A program made the translations under genes and the position numbers. Below, one piece after another: positions 37,416-46,975 of a DNA stretch of 64,000 nucleotides. Every line of letters starts with the position of its first letter. Position 1 is the stretch's first letter. The notes beneath the pieces were generated by a model. That model saw only the letters and a list, made by a program, of their open reading frames with translations, ran no database searches and was not told where the DNA came from. This DNA is from an uncultured Eggerthellaceae bacterium (GTDB lineage: Bacteria; Actinomycetota; Coriobacteriia; Coriobacteriales; Eggerthellaceae), in NCBI GenBank assembly GCA_905234785.1, contig CAJOIP010000021.1, forward strand, positions 1 through 64,000, read 5' to 3'.

Positions 37416-39238
37416 GCTTTGGCTCCTTCCGTTGTCTGAAAGCCGTCCGTTGCCGGCGCCGGCAAAGCGCAGAGGTTGGCGCCGAGCCACTGGGCATGCG
37501 CGATGAGACCCGCCACGCCAGGCTGGCCGTCTGGCGGCGCGTCGTCGGGAAACGCGTCGAACGACACGCGCTCGACCCGCTCCACGATATCGCCGATGGC
37601 GCCGCGCCCGGACATGACGTCATCGATGCCGCACAGGACCAGATCGAGGCAAACCAGCGCGAACTGCTCGACCTGCTCGCGCTGGCCGGCATCGGCTGCG
37701 TCGCCGGCGTGTTCGCGCCTCAGCTCGTCGGATGCCGCCGAGTACTCGGTGAACGCCTCGGTCAGCACGATGGGCCTATCGGCGTTATCGCGCAGGGTTT
37801 CCAGCACGCACAGCGTAGAGCGCCACATGGTGTCGACGCTTTCGCGCATGGTCGGATGCGGCACGGGGCGCACCACCACGAAGCCGCCGACGACGCCCAC
37901 AACGATGGACGCGGCGATGACGACGAGGTACTCGACGATGTAGGAAACGGGGTCGGCTCCGCTCGTGCCCACGGCCATGCCGATGGACATGACGGCCATG
38001 AAGAAGTACGCCAGCGCGGGATTCGACAGCATGAACCACATGCCGAGCAGCTGGCAGACCATGGCCACGGGAAGCATGACGTGCGCGGGAAGCACGGCGG
38101 TCAGCACGGCCGATACGACCATGCCCGCCGACACGCCGATGATGCGCGCCTTCGATTTCGCCAACGTGGCATGCCAGCTCGACTGGAGGATGGCGAACGT
38201 GCACAGCAGCGCCGACGCCTTCAGCGAAGTGCCCGGGGGAAGCAGCGCCGTGGTGAGCGCGATCATGACGCTCATGCCGATGAACGTGCGCAGCGCATGG
38301 GCGATCTGCACCTTGCGCTCGCGCAGCAGCGGCTTGCCGGCGATGGCCCGCAGCGATTCGCGCGAGGGGCGCGTCGTGACGCCGGCCGGGCGCGCGATTG
38401 CCGCTTCGAAGGCAACGGCCAGGCCATCGGCGGCTTGGCCGGACATGCGGCCAGCCTCGCCTTCCAGATGGACCTCGGGCAGGGAAAGTTGGCAATGCGC
38501 ATCGGGCGCCTTCGCACGCACCTGGCCGGCAACCTGCCCGGCGGCGTCGGTGTACTGGGCGATGAGGTCGTCGAAGCGGCTGTCAGCACGCCCGAGCAAA
38601 CGCAACATGTGAATGCCGCCGCGCGAGCGGCATGCGGCCGAAATCACCTTCGCCTGCCAGAGCTTGCGCCCTCCGAGCAGCCAAGCATGCAGCACGCCTT
38701 CCAAATCGGGCTCGTCGGCTTCGAGCAAACCCGCGATGCTCTCGCGCGTGGCCTTGTCGGGGTCGCGCGCACCCGTCAGCAGGCGCAACAGCACCGGCCA
38801 GATCACGGCCACGGCGATGGCCACCACGAACTGCGCCGCATTGAATTCGCCGGGCAGCGCCATCGCATACGAGAAGATGACCGCCATGCCCCCTCCCATG
38901 CGCGCGTTGCCGAGCCGCTCGTCGTGCAGGGGCAACAGCACGACCACGAGCAAGCACGCGCACGCCGCTACAGCACCGGCGACGGCGTTCCATTCGGAAA
39001 CGAGGCGGGGAACCGTGGCGGCCACGAAGATGAACGGCACTACGACCGCAGCGGTTTTCATGTCGGCGAGCAGCGAGCCGCCGATGATCGAGATAAACGT
39101 GAACAGCGACACCATCATCGCGATCATGGCCACCGAACCTGCGCCGAACAGCGTCGCGAGCGCGTAGGCGGGTAGCCCGCAGACAACGAGCCCCACTATG
39201 ATGATGGGCAGTGCGTTGGCTTTTCCGCCTGCGGCCAT
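37412..39238 (-). CDS. FUSC-family (aromatic-acid-exporter-like) membrane protein
   Basis: About 608 residues arranged as two six-helix halves (about 1-150 and 335-470) separated by a soluble domain and followed by a helical cytoplasmic tail, the usual FUSC/YccS/AaeB layout. ATG 39238 after GGGAGCGAGGGA is preferred. The second half starts HALRTFIGMSVMIALTTALLPPG. Family members export aromatic acids or small amphiphiles; the substrate here is unknown. It is coupled to the antiporter. Confidence 0.82.
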   Translation of the reverse strand: MAAGGKANALPIIIVGLVVCGLPAYALATLFGAGSVAMIAMMVSLFTFISIIGGSLLADMKTAAVVVPFIFVAATVPRLVSEWNAVAGAVAACACLLVVVLLPLHDERLGNARMGGGMAVIFSYAMALPGEFNAAQFVVAIAVAVIWPVLLRLLTGARDPDKATRESIAGLLEADEPDLEGVLHAWLLGGRKLWQAKVISAACRSRGGIHMLRLLGRADSRFDDLIAQYTDAAGQVAGQVRAKAPDAHCQLSLPEVHLEGEAGRMSGQAADGLAVAFEAAIARPAGVTTRPSRESLRAIAGKPLLRERKVQIAHALRTFIGMSVMIALTTALLPPGTSLKASALLCTFAILQSSWHATLAKSKARIIGVSAGMVVSAVLTAVLPAHVMLPVAMVCQLLGMWFMLSNPALAYFFMAVMSIGMAVGTSGADPVSYIVEYLVVIAASIVVGVVGGFVVVRPVPHPTMRESVDTMWRSTLCVLETLRDNADRPIVLTEAFTEYSAASDELRREHAGDAADAGQREQVEQFALVCLDLVLCGIDDVMSGRGAIGDIVERVERVSFDAFPDDAPPDGQPGVAGLIAHAQWLGANLCALPAPATDGFQTTEGAKA

Positions 39239-39399
39239 TCCCTCGCTCCCCGATTTCCACTCGTAGCCCAGAAGGAACACGCCCCTTTTGGTTCAGCGCG
39301 GGCAAGAGCTTATACTATGGGTATGTCAGCCGTCAATCGAAGGCTTCGCGGCACGCGAGGGCGAACGACCTGGAAGGAAACCGCGAAACGAGCTACGGC

Positions 39400-39531
39400 G
39401 TGGATTTGGCAGCTCACGCACAGCGTGACAGATGGCGTCGCGACTTCGCAAACGCGGTGCGCATTGCGGTCGTCATCATCGTGCTCGTGGTGATGACGGG
39501 CTCCATCGGCGTGGTCGGCGCCATGGGCTAA
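39400..39531 (+). CDS. Possible small single-span membrane protein
   Basis: A plus-strand frame (inside ORF-track 39211..39531) ends with RIAVVIIVLVVMTGSIGVVGAMG, a convincing membrane helix preceded by basic residues. The start is uncertain: GTG 39400 gives 43 residues, with GGAAGG too far upstream; a CTG at 39370 is closer to that site. It lies in the 365-base gap between the divergently transcribed FUSC gene and the Fic gene. May be spurious. Confidence 0.3.
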   Translation: MDLAAHAQRDRWRRDFANAVRIAVVIIVLVVMTGSIGVVGAMG

Positions 39532-39603
39532 GCTGCCTGGGCGAGTCTAGCTGCGCGTTGCAGATTAAGCGAGGCCGCATCGAATTCCAGCTTGGCAGCC
39601 TAC

Positions 39604-40671
39604 TCAGCGCTCGAGAGAATCGCTCCTCGCATATCGAGTCTTCCGGCCTGCGCCGATCCTGCTTAGGGTCCCGTCGTCCACGAGTTTCTTCAGCGCAGAT
39701 TCGACCGACGAGCTGCCCAAGCTCGGGCAGGCTTCGAGCGCGTCCCGCTTAGTGAACGTGCCCACCTTCCCCATGACATAGCTCCTCACGATGTCGTATG
39801 AAGTGCTCCGGGCTCCGGCGTCTTCGACAGCGCCCACACGCGAGTCAAAGTCGCGGTAGCAAGACAGGACAACGCCCAGCAAGTACTCGATGAAGGGCTT
39901 GGGGTCGTTCTCGCCGTCGTGCCAGCCAGCGTCTGCTGCGGAGAGCGCCCGGTAGTAGGCTTCCTTCGTGTCATCTATTGCCTTCTCGACGCTGACATAG
40001 CGGCCCACCAAATATCCGGCTTGATACAGCAAAAGCAGCGTCAACAGGCGGCTCATACGCCCATTGCCGTCTTTAAAGGGATGGATGCACAGGAAGTCGA
40101 GCACGAAGCATGGGATGAGTATCAGGGGATCGACTTCGCCCTCGGCGATTGCAGTGTTGTACGCTTCGCACAGCTGCTCCATAGCCCCAGGCACTTCGTG
40201 CGGCTCGAGCGGCGCGAACAACGTGACCACTTCACCGCTGGGAAGCACCGTCCCTATCTCGTTGGGAGCCGACTTGAAGCTACCGCCGAAGGAGTAACCG
40301 GTATAGCGCAACAGGTCGCGATGAAGCTGCAGGATGTAATTCGGGCGCACAGGGATGTACTCGTAGCTCTCGTGGATGAGGTCGAGCACGTTGCGATAGC
40401 CGAGTATCTCCTCCTCGTCGCGGTTCCTGGGCGTGGTCTTGTCTGCGATGAGCTGTCGGAGCCGAGGGCCGGTGGTTCTTATTCCCTCGATGCTGTTCGA
40501 GCCCTCGGTGCTCCGGATCCTTGCGATGTCAACAAGGCGGTCGAGTGCCGCGGGTTTTGCGGTCAGGTACAGCCCCTGCCTGCCCTTGTACTCATGGATC
40601 TGGGCGACACGGGAGACGATTTCGTTGCTCCATGTGCGTTTTTTCAGAACGCCGTAATCAAATTCCCTCAT
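39604..40671 (-). CDS. Fic-domain AMPylator with C-terminal winged helix
   Basis: A 355-residue Fic protein that probably transfers AMP to a protein. The catalytic motif HPFKDGNGRMSR (197-208) is intact. An N-terminal inhibitory helix carries SNSIEG (58-63), matching (S/T)xxxE(G/N) of class II Fic proteins, so it is self-inhibited. Residues about 290-350 form a winged HTH (TFTKRDALEACPSLGSSSVESALKKL). A palindromic operator lies just upstream, so autoregulation is likely. Start ATG 40671. No antitoxin gene is adjacent, in keeping with the built-in inhibitor. Confidence 0.92.
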   Translation of the reverse strand: MREFDYGVLKKRTWSNEIVSRVAQIHEYKGRQGLYLTAKPAALDRLVDIARIRSTEGSNSIEGIRTTGPRLRQLIADKTTPRNRDEEEILGYRNVLDLIHESYEYIPVRPNYILQLHRDLLRYTGYSFGGSFKSAPNEIGTVLPSGEVVTLFAPLEPHEVPGAMEQLCEAYNTAIAEGEVDPLILIPCFVLDFLCIHPFKDGNGRMSRLLTLLLLYQAGYLVGRYVSVEKAIDDTKEAYYRALSAADAGWHDGENDPKPFIEYLLGVVLSCYRDFDSRVGAVEDAGARSTSYDIVRSYVMGKVGTFTKRDALEACPSLGSSSVESALKKLVDDGTLSRIGAGRKTRYARSDSLER

Positions 40672-40694
40672 GCGTTTTCTCTCAACTTGCTTCT

Positions 40695-40750
40695 ATTTCT
40701 CCCAAATATACCACCATTTTGGGAGAAATAAACCGACGCTTGGGAGAATG
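40695..40750. promoter_or_regulatory. Palindromic operator upstream of the Fic gene
   Basis: ATTTCTCCCAAA (40695-40706) and TTTGGGAGAAAT (40718-40729) are perfect 12-bp inverted arms with an 11-base centre. A third half-site, CTTGGGAGAATG, lies at 40739-40750. The first arm begins 24 bases from the Fic start codon. The likely ligand is the HTH at the C-terminus of the Fic protein. Confidence 0.6.
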
Positions 40751-40812
40751 CCTCATCGCATTGCTCGAGCAAGGGCGACGGCGAGGTCTATGCCCCTATG
40801 GGCCCGTGCGCG

Positions 40813-42021
40813 TTACGCGCGGCGGATGTGGTCGTTTTCGACGGGCACGATGTCTTCGACCTTGCCGTCGCCGAGGCACTTCAGCGTCTGCACCGTGTCG
40901 CCTTCGTGCGTCGATTCGACGAGCACGAACGTGGCGGTGTTGTTGAGGTCGTCGGTGTTGTTGTCGACCCACGTGCCGCTGTTGGCGAACACCTTCGGGC
41001 GGTCGTAGCCCGTGAAGTCCTTGTAGCCGGGCACGTGCGTATGGCCGAACACGACCACGTCGACGCTCGGGTCGACGTCGAAGTACGCGCGCGCGGGCAG
41101 CTCCTCGATGCGCTCCTCGTTGTCGGCGGCGTGTTTCAGCGAGTGCTCAGCGCTGACGGGCGCGGGCACGAGGTTTCTGCGCTGCACCTCATCCCAGTTC
41201 TTCCACAGGTCCTTGTACAGCACCGCGTTCAGGCTGCCGTCGGGCTGCACGGCGGGCAGCAGGTCGGAAAGCGAGAACTCGCCGGCCAAGCCGTCGACGG
41301 CCACCTTCACGAACGTGTCCTGCATGCCCTCTTTCACGGGGAACCAGTCGTTGATGATGTCGGCCCACACCTTCCAGTACTCGTAGGCCGCACGCGCGTC
41401 GGCGTCGTCCGCGTCGGGCGCAGGCGGTGTGGGAAGGTCTTTGCGCAGCGATTCGTCCTTCGAATACGCGAGCCCCTCCGCCCCCGACTGCACGCCCACG
41501 CGCGCGAAGAAGTACCCGGCCGGGAGCATGGGGTAGCCGTATTCCATGAGCTCGGCGTTGGTGATGGTGTCGGGCGCGCACATGATCTCGTAGCGGTGCG
41601 AGTGCTCGATGACGACCTCGCCGCGCACGCCGGTGCGGTAACGGCCCAGGCCCGGCACGTCGCGCGCCTGGCGGATGCCCGGCACGATTTCCGCGAGGAT
41701 CTCGTGGGTCATGGTCATGTCGTGGTTGCCCGGCACGTACACCACGGGGATTCCCGACTCGATGAGGCGGACGAGCGCGTCGACGACGTCCTGGTTGTTC
41801 TTCGCGCAGGCCAGGTAGAACTCGCGCGAGTCGCGCGGCAAGTCCACGCTTCCGGGGTAGTACCACTGGTCGAGGAAGTCGCCCGCGATGACGAGCTCGT
41901 CGGCCATCTTCTCGGTGCGGATCTTGTCAATGAAGTCGACGAGCTTCGGGCGGTTCTTCACGTCCTCGGAAATGCGGTCGTCAAGCCCCAGGTGCAGATC
42001 GCTTACAATGATCGTCTTCAT
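40813..42021 (-). CDS. Calcineurin-like metallophosphoesterase
   Basis: A 402-residue protein with the full dimetal site: SDLHLG, AGDFLDQW, VPGNHDMTM and GHTHVPGY. An insertion of about 120 residues lies between the GNHD and GHTH motifs. No signal peptide, so cytoplasmic. Substrate unknown. Start ATG 42021. Its end is 62 bases from the Fic operator. Confidence 0.88.
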   Translation of the reverse strand: MKTIIVSDLHLGLDDRISEDVKNRPKLVDFIDKIRTEKMADELVIAGDFLDQWYYPGSVDLPRDSREFYLACAKNNQDVVDALVRLIESGIPVVYVPGNHDMTMTHEILAEIVPGIRQARDVPGLGRYRTGVRGEVVIEHSHRYEIMCAPDTITNAELMEYGYPMLPAGYFFARVGVQSGAEGLAYSKDESLRKDLPTPPAPDADDADARAAYEYWKVWADIINDWFPVKEGMQDTFVKVAVDGLAGEFSLSDLLPAVQPDGSLNAVLYKDLWKNWDEVQRRNLVPAPVSAEHSLKHAADNEERIEELPARAYFDVDPSVDVVVFGHTHVPGYKDFTGYDRPKVFANSGTWVDNNTDDLNNTATFVLVESTHEGDTVQTLKCLGDGKVEDIVPVENDHIRRA

Positions 42022-42201
42022 GCATGCCCCCGTTTCGCCGATTTATGCGGTAACTCGTCTTAGTTTACAGTATGCGCCCTTGAAATGGGTTAGGCGATAC
42101 AGGCGCGCGACGGCGCCAACCGACTTCGCCTCACCCTTTGCGGGGAGACGGCGGTTGAATGCGCGCAGATTACGTCGTGCCCAGCCCCTGCCAGGCTGCT
42201 A

Positions 42202-42738
42202 CTACGGCATCTGGATGCCGCGGACGATGAGGTCGATGCCCGAGAAGATGATGGCGACGCCCAGCATGGCGCCGACGCCGACCATGACGGCCAGCGGGTT
42301 GAACAGGCATAGCACGCCCAAGATGACGATGATGATGCCCAGCACGAGCAGCAAGCCCCAGCTGCCGTCGATGGCGCTGCCAGTGGCGTCGCGGAACTGG
42401 CGCAGCTTGACCGCCGCGATGATGCGCGTGATGCCGCCGATGACGAACCATGCGGCGATCATGTACGCGATGAACAGGTCGACGGCGAACTGCGCCACGT
42501 AGCTGACGAGCAGGATGCAGCCCAAGATGATGGAGACGATGGCGCCCAACAGCGTCCAACCGTCGGCGAACCCGAGCTTGCGGCGGTCATTCCACGTGAC
42601 GACGCTGCCGATGCCCTCGACGAGCATGGCCAGGCCGATGAGCCAGCTGAGGACGGAATACGTGGCGATGGGGGTCATCAGGCAGTACACGCCGCCGATG
42701 GCGAGCAGCACGCCGAGGACGATGGATAAGATCTTCAT
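42202..42738 (-). CDS. HdeD/DUF308-family membrane protein
   Basis: A 178-residue protein with six membrane helices in three pairs, typical of the HdeD family: MKILSIVLGVLLAIGGVYCL, then WLIGLAMLVEGIGSVV and LLLVLGIIIVILGVLCLFNP. HdeD is linked to acid resistance in enterobacteria, but most members have no known function. Monocistronic by appearance, 75 bases after hemL's end in the opposite order of transcription flow. Confidence 0.85.
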   Translation of the reverse strand: MKILSIVLGVLLAIGGVYCLMTPIATYSVLSWLIGLAMLVEGIGSVVTWNDRRKLGFADGWTLLGAIVSIILGCILLVSYVAQFAVDLFIAYMIAAWFVIGGITRIIAAVKLRQFRDATGSAIDGSWGLLLVLGIIIVILGVLCLFNPLAVMVGVGAMLGVAIIFSGIDLIVRGIQMP

Positions 42739-42813
42739 GCTGTTCCTTTCGCGTTTGAGGCCCTATTTTCTGATTCATTGTACCAGCAATCACATGAGCC
42801 GCCGCGCCCCGTG

Positions 42814-44088
42814 CTAGGACAGGTACTCGGCAATCGCGGCGAGCGTCTCGTCGATGTGCTCGTCGGTGTGCGCGCACGAGATGAACATCGCCTCGAACTG
42901 CGACGGCGCGAGCGAGAAGCCGCGGTCGAGCATGAAGCGGAAATAGCGCGCGAACGCATCGGTATCGGACGCCTTGGCCGACGCGTAATCGGTCACCGGG
43001 CCAGGCGCGAAGAACGTGCTGCCGATCGAGCCGATGTGGTTGACGCAGCACGGCGCGCTGCGATCTTCAAGCAGCTTGGCGATGCCGCCGAACAGGCGCT
43101 CGCCCGCCGCTTCGAGCCGCTCGTAATGCTCGGGATGGTCGTGCAGCTCCCTCAGCTGCGCGAAACCGGCCGTCATGGCGATGGGGTTGCCCGATAACGT
43201 GCCCGCCTGGTACACGGGGCCCGCAGGCGCCATGTGGTTCATGACGTCGGCCCGACCGCCGAATGCGCCGACCGGCATGCCGCCGCCGATGATCTTGCCA
43301 TACGTGACCAGGTCGGGGCGCACGCTGAAACGCTCGGCCGCGCCGCCGTATGCCAGGCGGAACCCGCAGATGACCTCGTCGAACACGAGCAACGCGCCCG
43401 CCTCGTCGCAGAGGGCGCGCAAGCCCTCCAGAAAGCCCGGCGCGGGAAGCACGACGCCCATGTTTGCGGCGACCGGCTCCACGATGACGGCGGCGATTTG
43501 CCCGGGGTTGCTCTCGAAGAGCGCCCGCACGCTTTCCAGGTCGTTGTACGCGGCCGTCAGCGTGTCGCGCGCGCAGCCCTCCGGCACGCCTGCGCTTCCG
43601 GGCACGCCTGCGGTCATGACGCCCGAACCGGCCTCTACGAGCATGCAGTCGCTGTGGCCATGGTAGTTGCCCGCGAACTTCACCACCTTGTCGCGCCCGG
43701 TGAAGCCGCGCGCCAACCTCAGCGCGCTCATGACGGCCTCGGTGCCGGAATTCACCATGCGGATCATCTCGACGTGCGGCACGGTGTCGCAGATGAACTC
43801 CGCGATTTGCACCTCGAGCTCGGTCGCGGCGCCGAAGCTCATGCCCCGCCCGCACGCTTCCTGCACGGCCTCGCGCACAACCGGGTCGTTGTGACCCAGG
43901 ATCATCGGGCCCCACGAACCGATGTAGTCGAGGTAGCGGTTGCCCTCGACGTCCCACACGTACGGCCCGTCGGCGCGCGCGATGAAGCGCGGCGTGCATC
44001 CCACGCTCTGAAACGCCCTCACCGGCGAGTTCACGCCGCCGGGAATGACCTTCACGGCGCGTTCCATCAATTCAGCTGAAGTCGGCAT
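42814..44088 (-). CDS. hemL: Glutamate-1-semialdehyde 2,1-aminomutase
   Basis: A PLP enzyme making 5-aminolevulinate from glutamate-1-semialdehyde. ATG 44088 behind AAAGGAA is preferred, giving 424 residues. Motifs: GGVNSPVRAF, NSGTEAVMSALRLARG, DEVICGFRLAYGG and YGKIIGGGMPVGAFGG (Schiff-base Lys). Last gene of the hem cluster; a REP-like palindrome separates it from hemB. It works directly after HemA. Confidence 0.96.
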   Translation of the reverse strand: MPTSAELMERAVKVIPGGVNSPVRAFQSVGCTPRFIARADGPYVWDVEGNRYLDYIGSWGPMILGHNDPVVREAVQEACGRGMSFGAATELEVQIAEFICDTVPHVEMIRMVNSGTEAVMSALRLARGFTGRDKVVKFAGNYHGHSDCMLVEAGSGVMTAGVPGSAGVPEGCARDTLTAAYNDLESVRALFESNPGQIAAVIVEPVAANMGVVLPAPGFLEGLRALCDEAGALLVFDEVICGFRLAYGGAAERFSVRPDLVTYGKIIGGGMPVGAFGGRADVMNHMAPAGPVYQAGTLSGNPIAMTAGFAQLRELHDHPEHYERLEAAGERLFGGIAKLLEDRSAPCCVNHIGSIGSTFFAPGPVTDYASAKASDTDAFARYFRFMLDRGFSLAPSQFEAMFISCAHTDEHIDETLAAIAEYLS

Positions 44089-44109
44089 GTGATTCCTTTC
44101 GATTCTCTT

Positions 44110-44195
44110 TGTCATCCTGAGCGTAGCGAAGGATCTCCCTCGCCGCTTCGCGGAGATCCTTCGACTCCGCGCTTCGCGCTCCGCTCAGGATGACA
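44110..44195. repeat. REP-like palindrome between hemB and hemL
   Basis: TGTCATCCTGAGCG (44110) and CGCTCAGGATGACA (44182) are perfect arms; the interior holds a second hairpin (GGATCTCC / GGAGATCC). Related copies lie near 21537, 54684 and 57511. It lies in the 147-base hemB-hemL gap. Confidence 0.65.
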
Positions 44196-44235
44196 TGCGG
44201 GGATGCTTCACGCGTCCTGAAGAATGACATGCGAG

Positions 44236-45219
44236 TTACCCCACGGCTCCTTCGGCAATGAGCTTCGCGATGAGCTCGGCGTAGTACGTCAGGTAGATGC
44301 CGGCGCCGGCGCGGTAGACCGAGGCGGCCATCTCGCCGACGATGCGCTCCTCGTCGATCCATCCCTGCGCGGCGGCGGCCTTCACCATGGCGTACTCGCC
44401 GCTGACGCTGTAAGCCGCGACCGGCACGTTCACGGCGTCGTGGACCTCGCGCACCAAATCGAGAAACGACATGGCCGGCTTCACCATGACGATGTCGGCG
44501 CCCTGCTCGATGTCCTGCAGCGCCTTCTTCACGGCCTCGCGGCGGTTGTGCACGTCCATCTGGTATGAGCGCCGGTCGCCGAACGCGGGCGCCGAATCGG
44601 CAGCCTCGCGGAACGGCCCATAGAACGCGCTCGCGTACTTCACGGAATACGCCATGATGGGCACCGTCGTGAAATCGGCGGCGTCGAGCGTCTGGCGGAT
44701 GCCGAGCACGCGGCCGTCCATCATGTCGGAGGGCGCCACCATGTCGGCGCCAGCTGCCGCATGCGACACGGCCGTGCGGGCGAGCAGCTCGACCGACGGG
44801 TCGTTGTCGACTTCCTGGCCGCGCAGCTGTCCGCAATGCCCGTGGCTCGTGTACTCGCACAGGCAGACGTCGGTGATGCAGTACAGGTCGGGCGCCTTTT
44901 CCTTGCACACGCGCACCGCGCGCTGCACGATGCCGTTCTCGTCGTATGCGCCTGAAGCGACCTCGTCCTTCTCGGCGGGGATGCCGAACAGCATGAGGCT
45001 GCCCACGCCCGCTTCCTGCAGCTCTTCGAGCTTTTCGGGAAGGCGGTCGAGCGACCAGCGGAACTGCCCGGGCATCGAGGGGATCTCCTCTTTCACGCCC
45101 GTGCCTTCGACGACGAACATCGGGTAAATGAGCGACGACGCATCGGCGCGCGTCTCGCGCACCATGCGGCGCAGGCCCTCCGACCCGCGCAGGCGCCTCG
45201 AACGTTGCAGCAATTCCAT
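44236..45219 (-). CDS. hemB: Porphobilinogen synthase (ALA dehydratase)
   Basis: Condenses two 5-aminolevulinate to porphobilinogen. 327 residues. A zinc-type active site is visible in ITDVCLCEYTSHGHCG (three Cys). The two catalytic lysines lie in MAYSVKYASAFYGPFREAA and VMVKPAMSFLDL. Upstream is the MATE gene, downstream hemL, all same strand. Confidence 0.96.
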   Translation of the reverse strand: MELLQRSRRLRGSEGLRRMVRETRADASSLIYPMFVVEGTGVKEEIPSMPGQFRWSLDRLPEKLEELQEAGVGSLMLFGIPAEKDEVASGAYDENGIVQRAVRVCKEKAPDLYCITDVCLCEYTSHGHCGQLRGQEVDNDPSVELLARTAVSHAAAGADMVAPSDMMDGRVLGIRQTLDAADFTTVPIMAYSVKYASAFYGPFREAADSAPAFGDRRSYQMDVHNRREAVKKALQDIEQGADIVMVKPAMSFLDLVREVHDAVNVPVAAYSVSGEYAMVKAAAAQGWIDEERIVGEMAASVYRAGAGIYLTYYAELIAKLIAEGAVG

Positions 45220-45291
45220 GGTTTGGCCTCCTCGGCTGGCGTGATTATCTGCACGAGCAAATGATACCAGCGCGGGAGGTTTTATGCGCGG

Positions 45292-46803
45292 CTAAGCGGC
45301 CGCGGGAAGCTCGGTTTGCGCGTCTTGGCCCTCGTTGGCGCGTTTGCGCAGCTTCAGCAGCTCGGGAACGATGAACGCGGCGGTCGTGAGGATGGACAGA
45401 ACGTCGGCTGTCGGATACGTGAAGCAGATGGCCTGCAGCGCCGTGACGCTGATGAAGCCCGGCAGGAACTGCGGCAGCAACAGCAGCAGCGGGATGAGGA
45501 ACAGCACCTGGCGCGTGAGGCTTAGAAGCGACGCCTTCAGCGGCTGGCCGGTCGACTGGAAGTAGTTCGAGCTCATCATCTGGAAGCCGACGAGCGGGAA
45601 CATCGCCGTCATGACCTGCAGCGCGAAGATCGTGAATTCCTCGAGGCCGCCCTCGACGCCGAACAGCTGCACGATGGGGCCTGGAATGACGTGAATCAGG
45701 ATGAAGAAGAACGTGATGATGATCGTGGCGAACAGCACGCCCAACCCGTACGCCTTCAGCACGCGGTTCCATTTGCGGGCGCCGTAGTTGTAGCCGATGA
45801 GCGTCTGCGCGCCCATGAGCACGCCGATGGCCGGCATGAACGCGAAGCCGTTGACGCGGCCCGCCAAGCCGATGGCAGCCAGCGCGCCGGCTGCGCCGAT
45901 GGGGTCGAACTGGCCGTAATACGCGAGCGTCTGGTTCAGAATGGTGTTGATGACCGCGTTCGCCACCTGCATGATGAACGAGGCGATGCCCAGCGACAGG
46001 ATGACGCCCCATAGGTGGAAATCGGGCTTCATGCACGACAGGCGCAGGTGGAACGGCGCGTCCTTGCCGCGCATGAGGTACCAGATGACCGGCACCATGC
46101 CGCAGCCCTGGCCGATGATCGTGGCGAACGCCGAGCCCGCCACGCCGAAGCCCATCCACATGACCAGGATGAAGTTGAAGATGATGCACATGATCGTGCC
46201 GAGCACGCTCGTGCCGAGCGCGAGCATCGGCTTGCCCTCGGTGCGCAGGAAGTTGTTCGCGCCCATGCCGAGGCACTGGAACAAAAAGCCGATCATGACG
46301 ATCTGCATGAAGAGCTTGGCCATGTCGTACAGCTCGGGCGTGGTGCCCACGAGCGCGAGCAGCGGGTCGATGAGCACGACGCCCGCGATCGCGATGATGA
46401 TGGCGATGATGATGAGCAGCAAAACCGTGTTGCCCACGGTGCGTTCCACATCGTCGACCCGGTCTTCGCCCAGCTGAATGGCCGCGAGCGCATTGCCGCC
46501 CTGGCCGGCGAGCGCCGATAGGCCCATGAGCAGCGTCATGATGGGAAACGCCAACGTGGTGACCGCGATGCCGTCAGGCCCGACCGCCTGGCCCAAGAAC
46601 ACCGAGTCGACGATGTTGTACAGCGCGTTGAAGGTCATCATGATGATGGCCGGAATCGAGAACTCGATCAGCAGCTTCAGGATGCTGCTCGTGCCCAGGC
46701 GGTCGGTCGAGAGCGCGGCGCGCTCCTCTTCGACAACCTCGGCGCTTTCTTCGAGCGTATTGGTTTCAGCGAGCTCGTCGCGCTCGCTCAGTTCTTCCGT
46801 CAT
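45292..46803 (-). CDS. MATE-family efflux transporter
   Basis: A 503-residue, 12-helix multidrug and toxic-compound exporter with a ~35-residue acidic cytoplasmic N-terminus. ILKLLIEFSIPAIIMMTFNALYNIVDSVFLGQAVG is the family's first-helix region. It sits between cobA/hemD and hemB on the same strand, so it may be co-transcribed with haem genes; whether it exports a tetrapyrrole or toxic intermediate is speculation. Confidence 0.9.
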   Translation of the reverse strand: MTEELSERDELAETNTLEESAEVVEEERAALSTDRLGTSSILKLLIEFSIPAIIMMTFNALYNIVDSVFLGQAVGPDGIAVTTLAFPIMTLLMGLSALAGQGGNALAAIQLGEDRVDDVERTVGNTVLLLIIIAIIIAIAGVVLIDPLLALVGTTPELYDMAKLFMQIVMIGFLFQCLGMGANNFLRTEGKPMLALGTSVLGTIMCIIFNFILVMWMGFGVAGSAFATIIGQGCGMVPVIWYLMRGKDAPFHLRLSCMKPDFHLWGVILSLGIASFIMQVANAVINTILNQTLAYYGQFDPIGAAGALAAIGLAGRVNGFAFMPAIGVLMGAQTLIGYNYGARKWNRVLKAYGLGVLFATIIITFFFILIHVIPGPIVQLFGVEGGLEEFTIFALQVMTAMFPLVGFQMMSSNYFQSTGQPLKASLLSLTRQVLFLIPLLLLLPQFLPGFISVTALQAICFTYPTADVLSILTTAAFIVPELLKLRKRANEGQDAQTELPAAA

Positions 46804-46931
46804 TTCCGTTGTGCCCCTCTAGAACCTGTTGTTTTCCAACCCTTGATTATGCTCATATCAGCCGCCCCTATTGCAACTCGGAGCAAAAACCCTAACTTCA
46901 CCACTTTGTGTTCGGAAAACCGCCAATCGGC

Positions 46932-46960
46932 GCGGGCGCGATGAATCGCGCCCCTACGGG
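46932..46960. repeat. GGGCGCGATGAATCGCGCCC repeat
   Basis: One copy, followed by CTACGGGGGTGGCCTGCAG, in the 172-base gap between cobA/hemD and the MATE gene. The same repeat occurs at 27346 and 62166 with a similar flank. Confidence 0.55.
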
Positions 46961-46975
46961 GGTGGCCTGCAGCTT

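Noticed and set aside
37496-39175. 559-aa plus-strand ORF
   Set aside because: Antisense to the FUSC gene; His/Asp/Arg-rich shadow.
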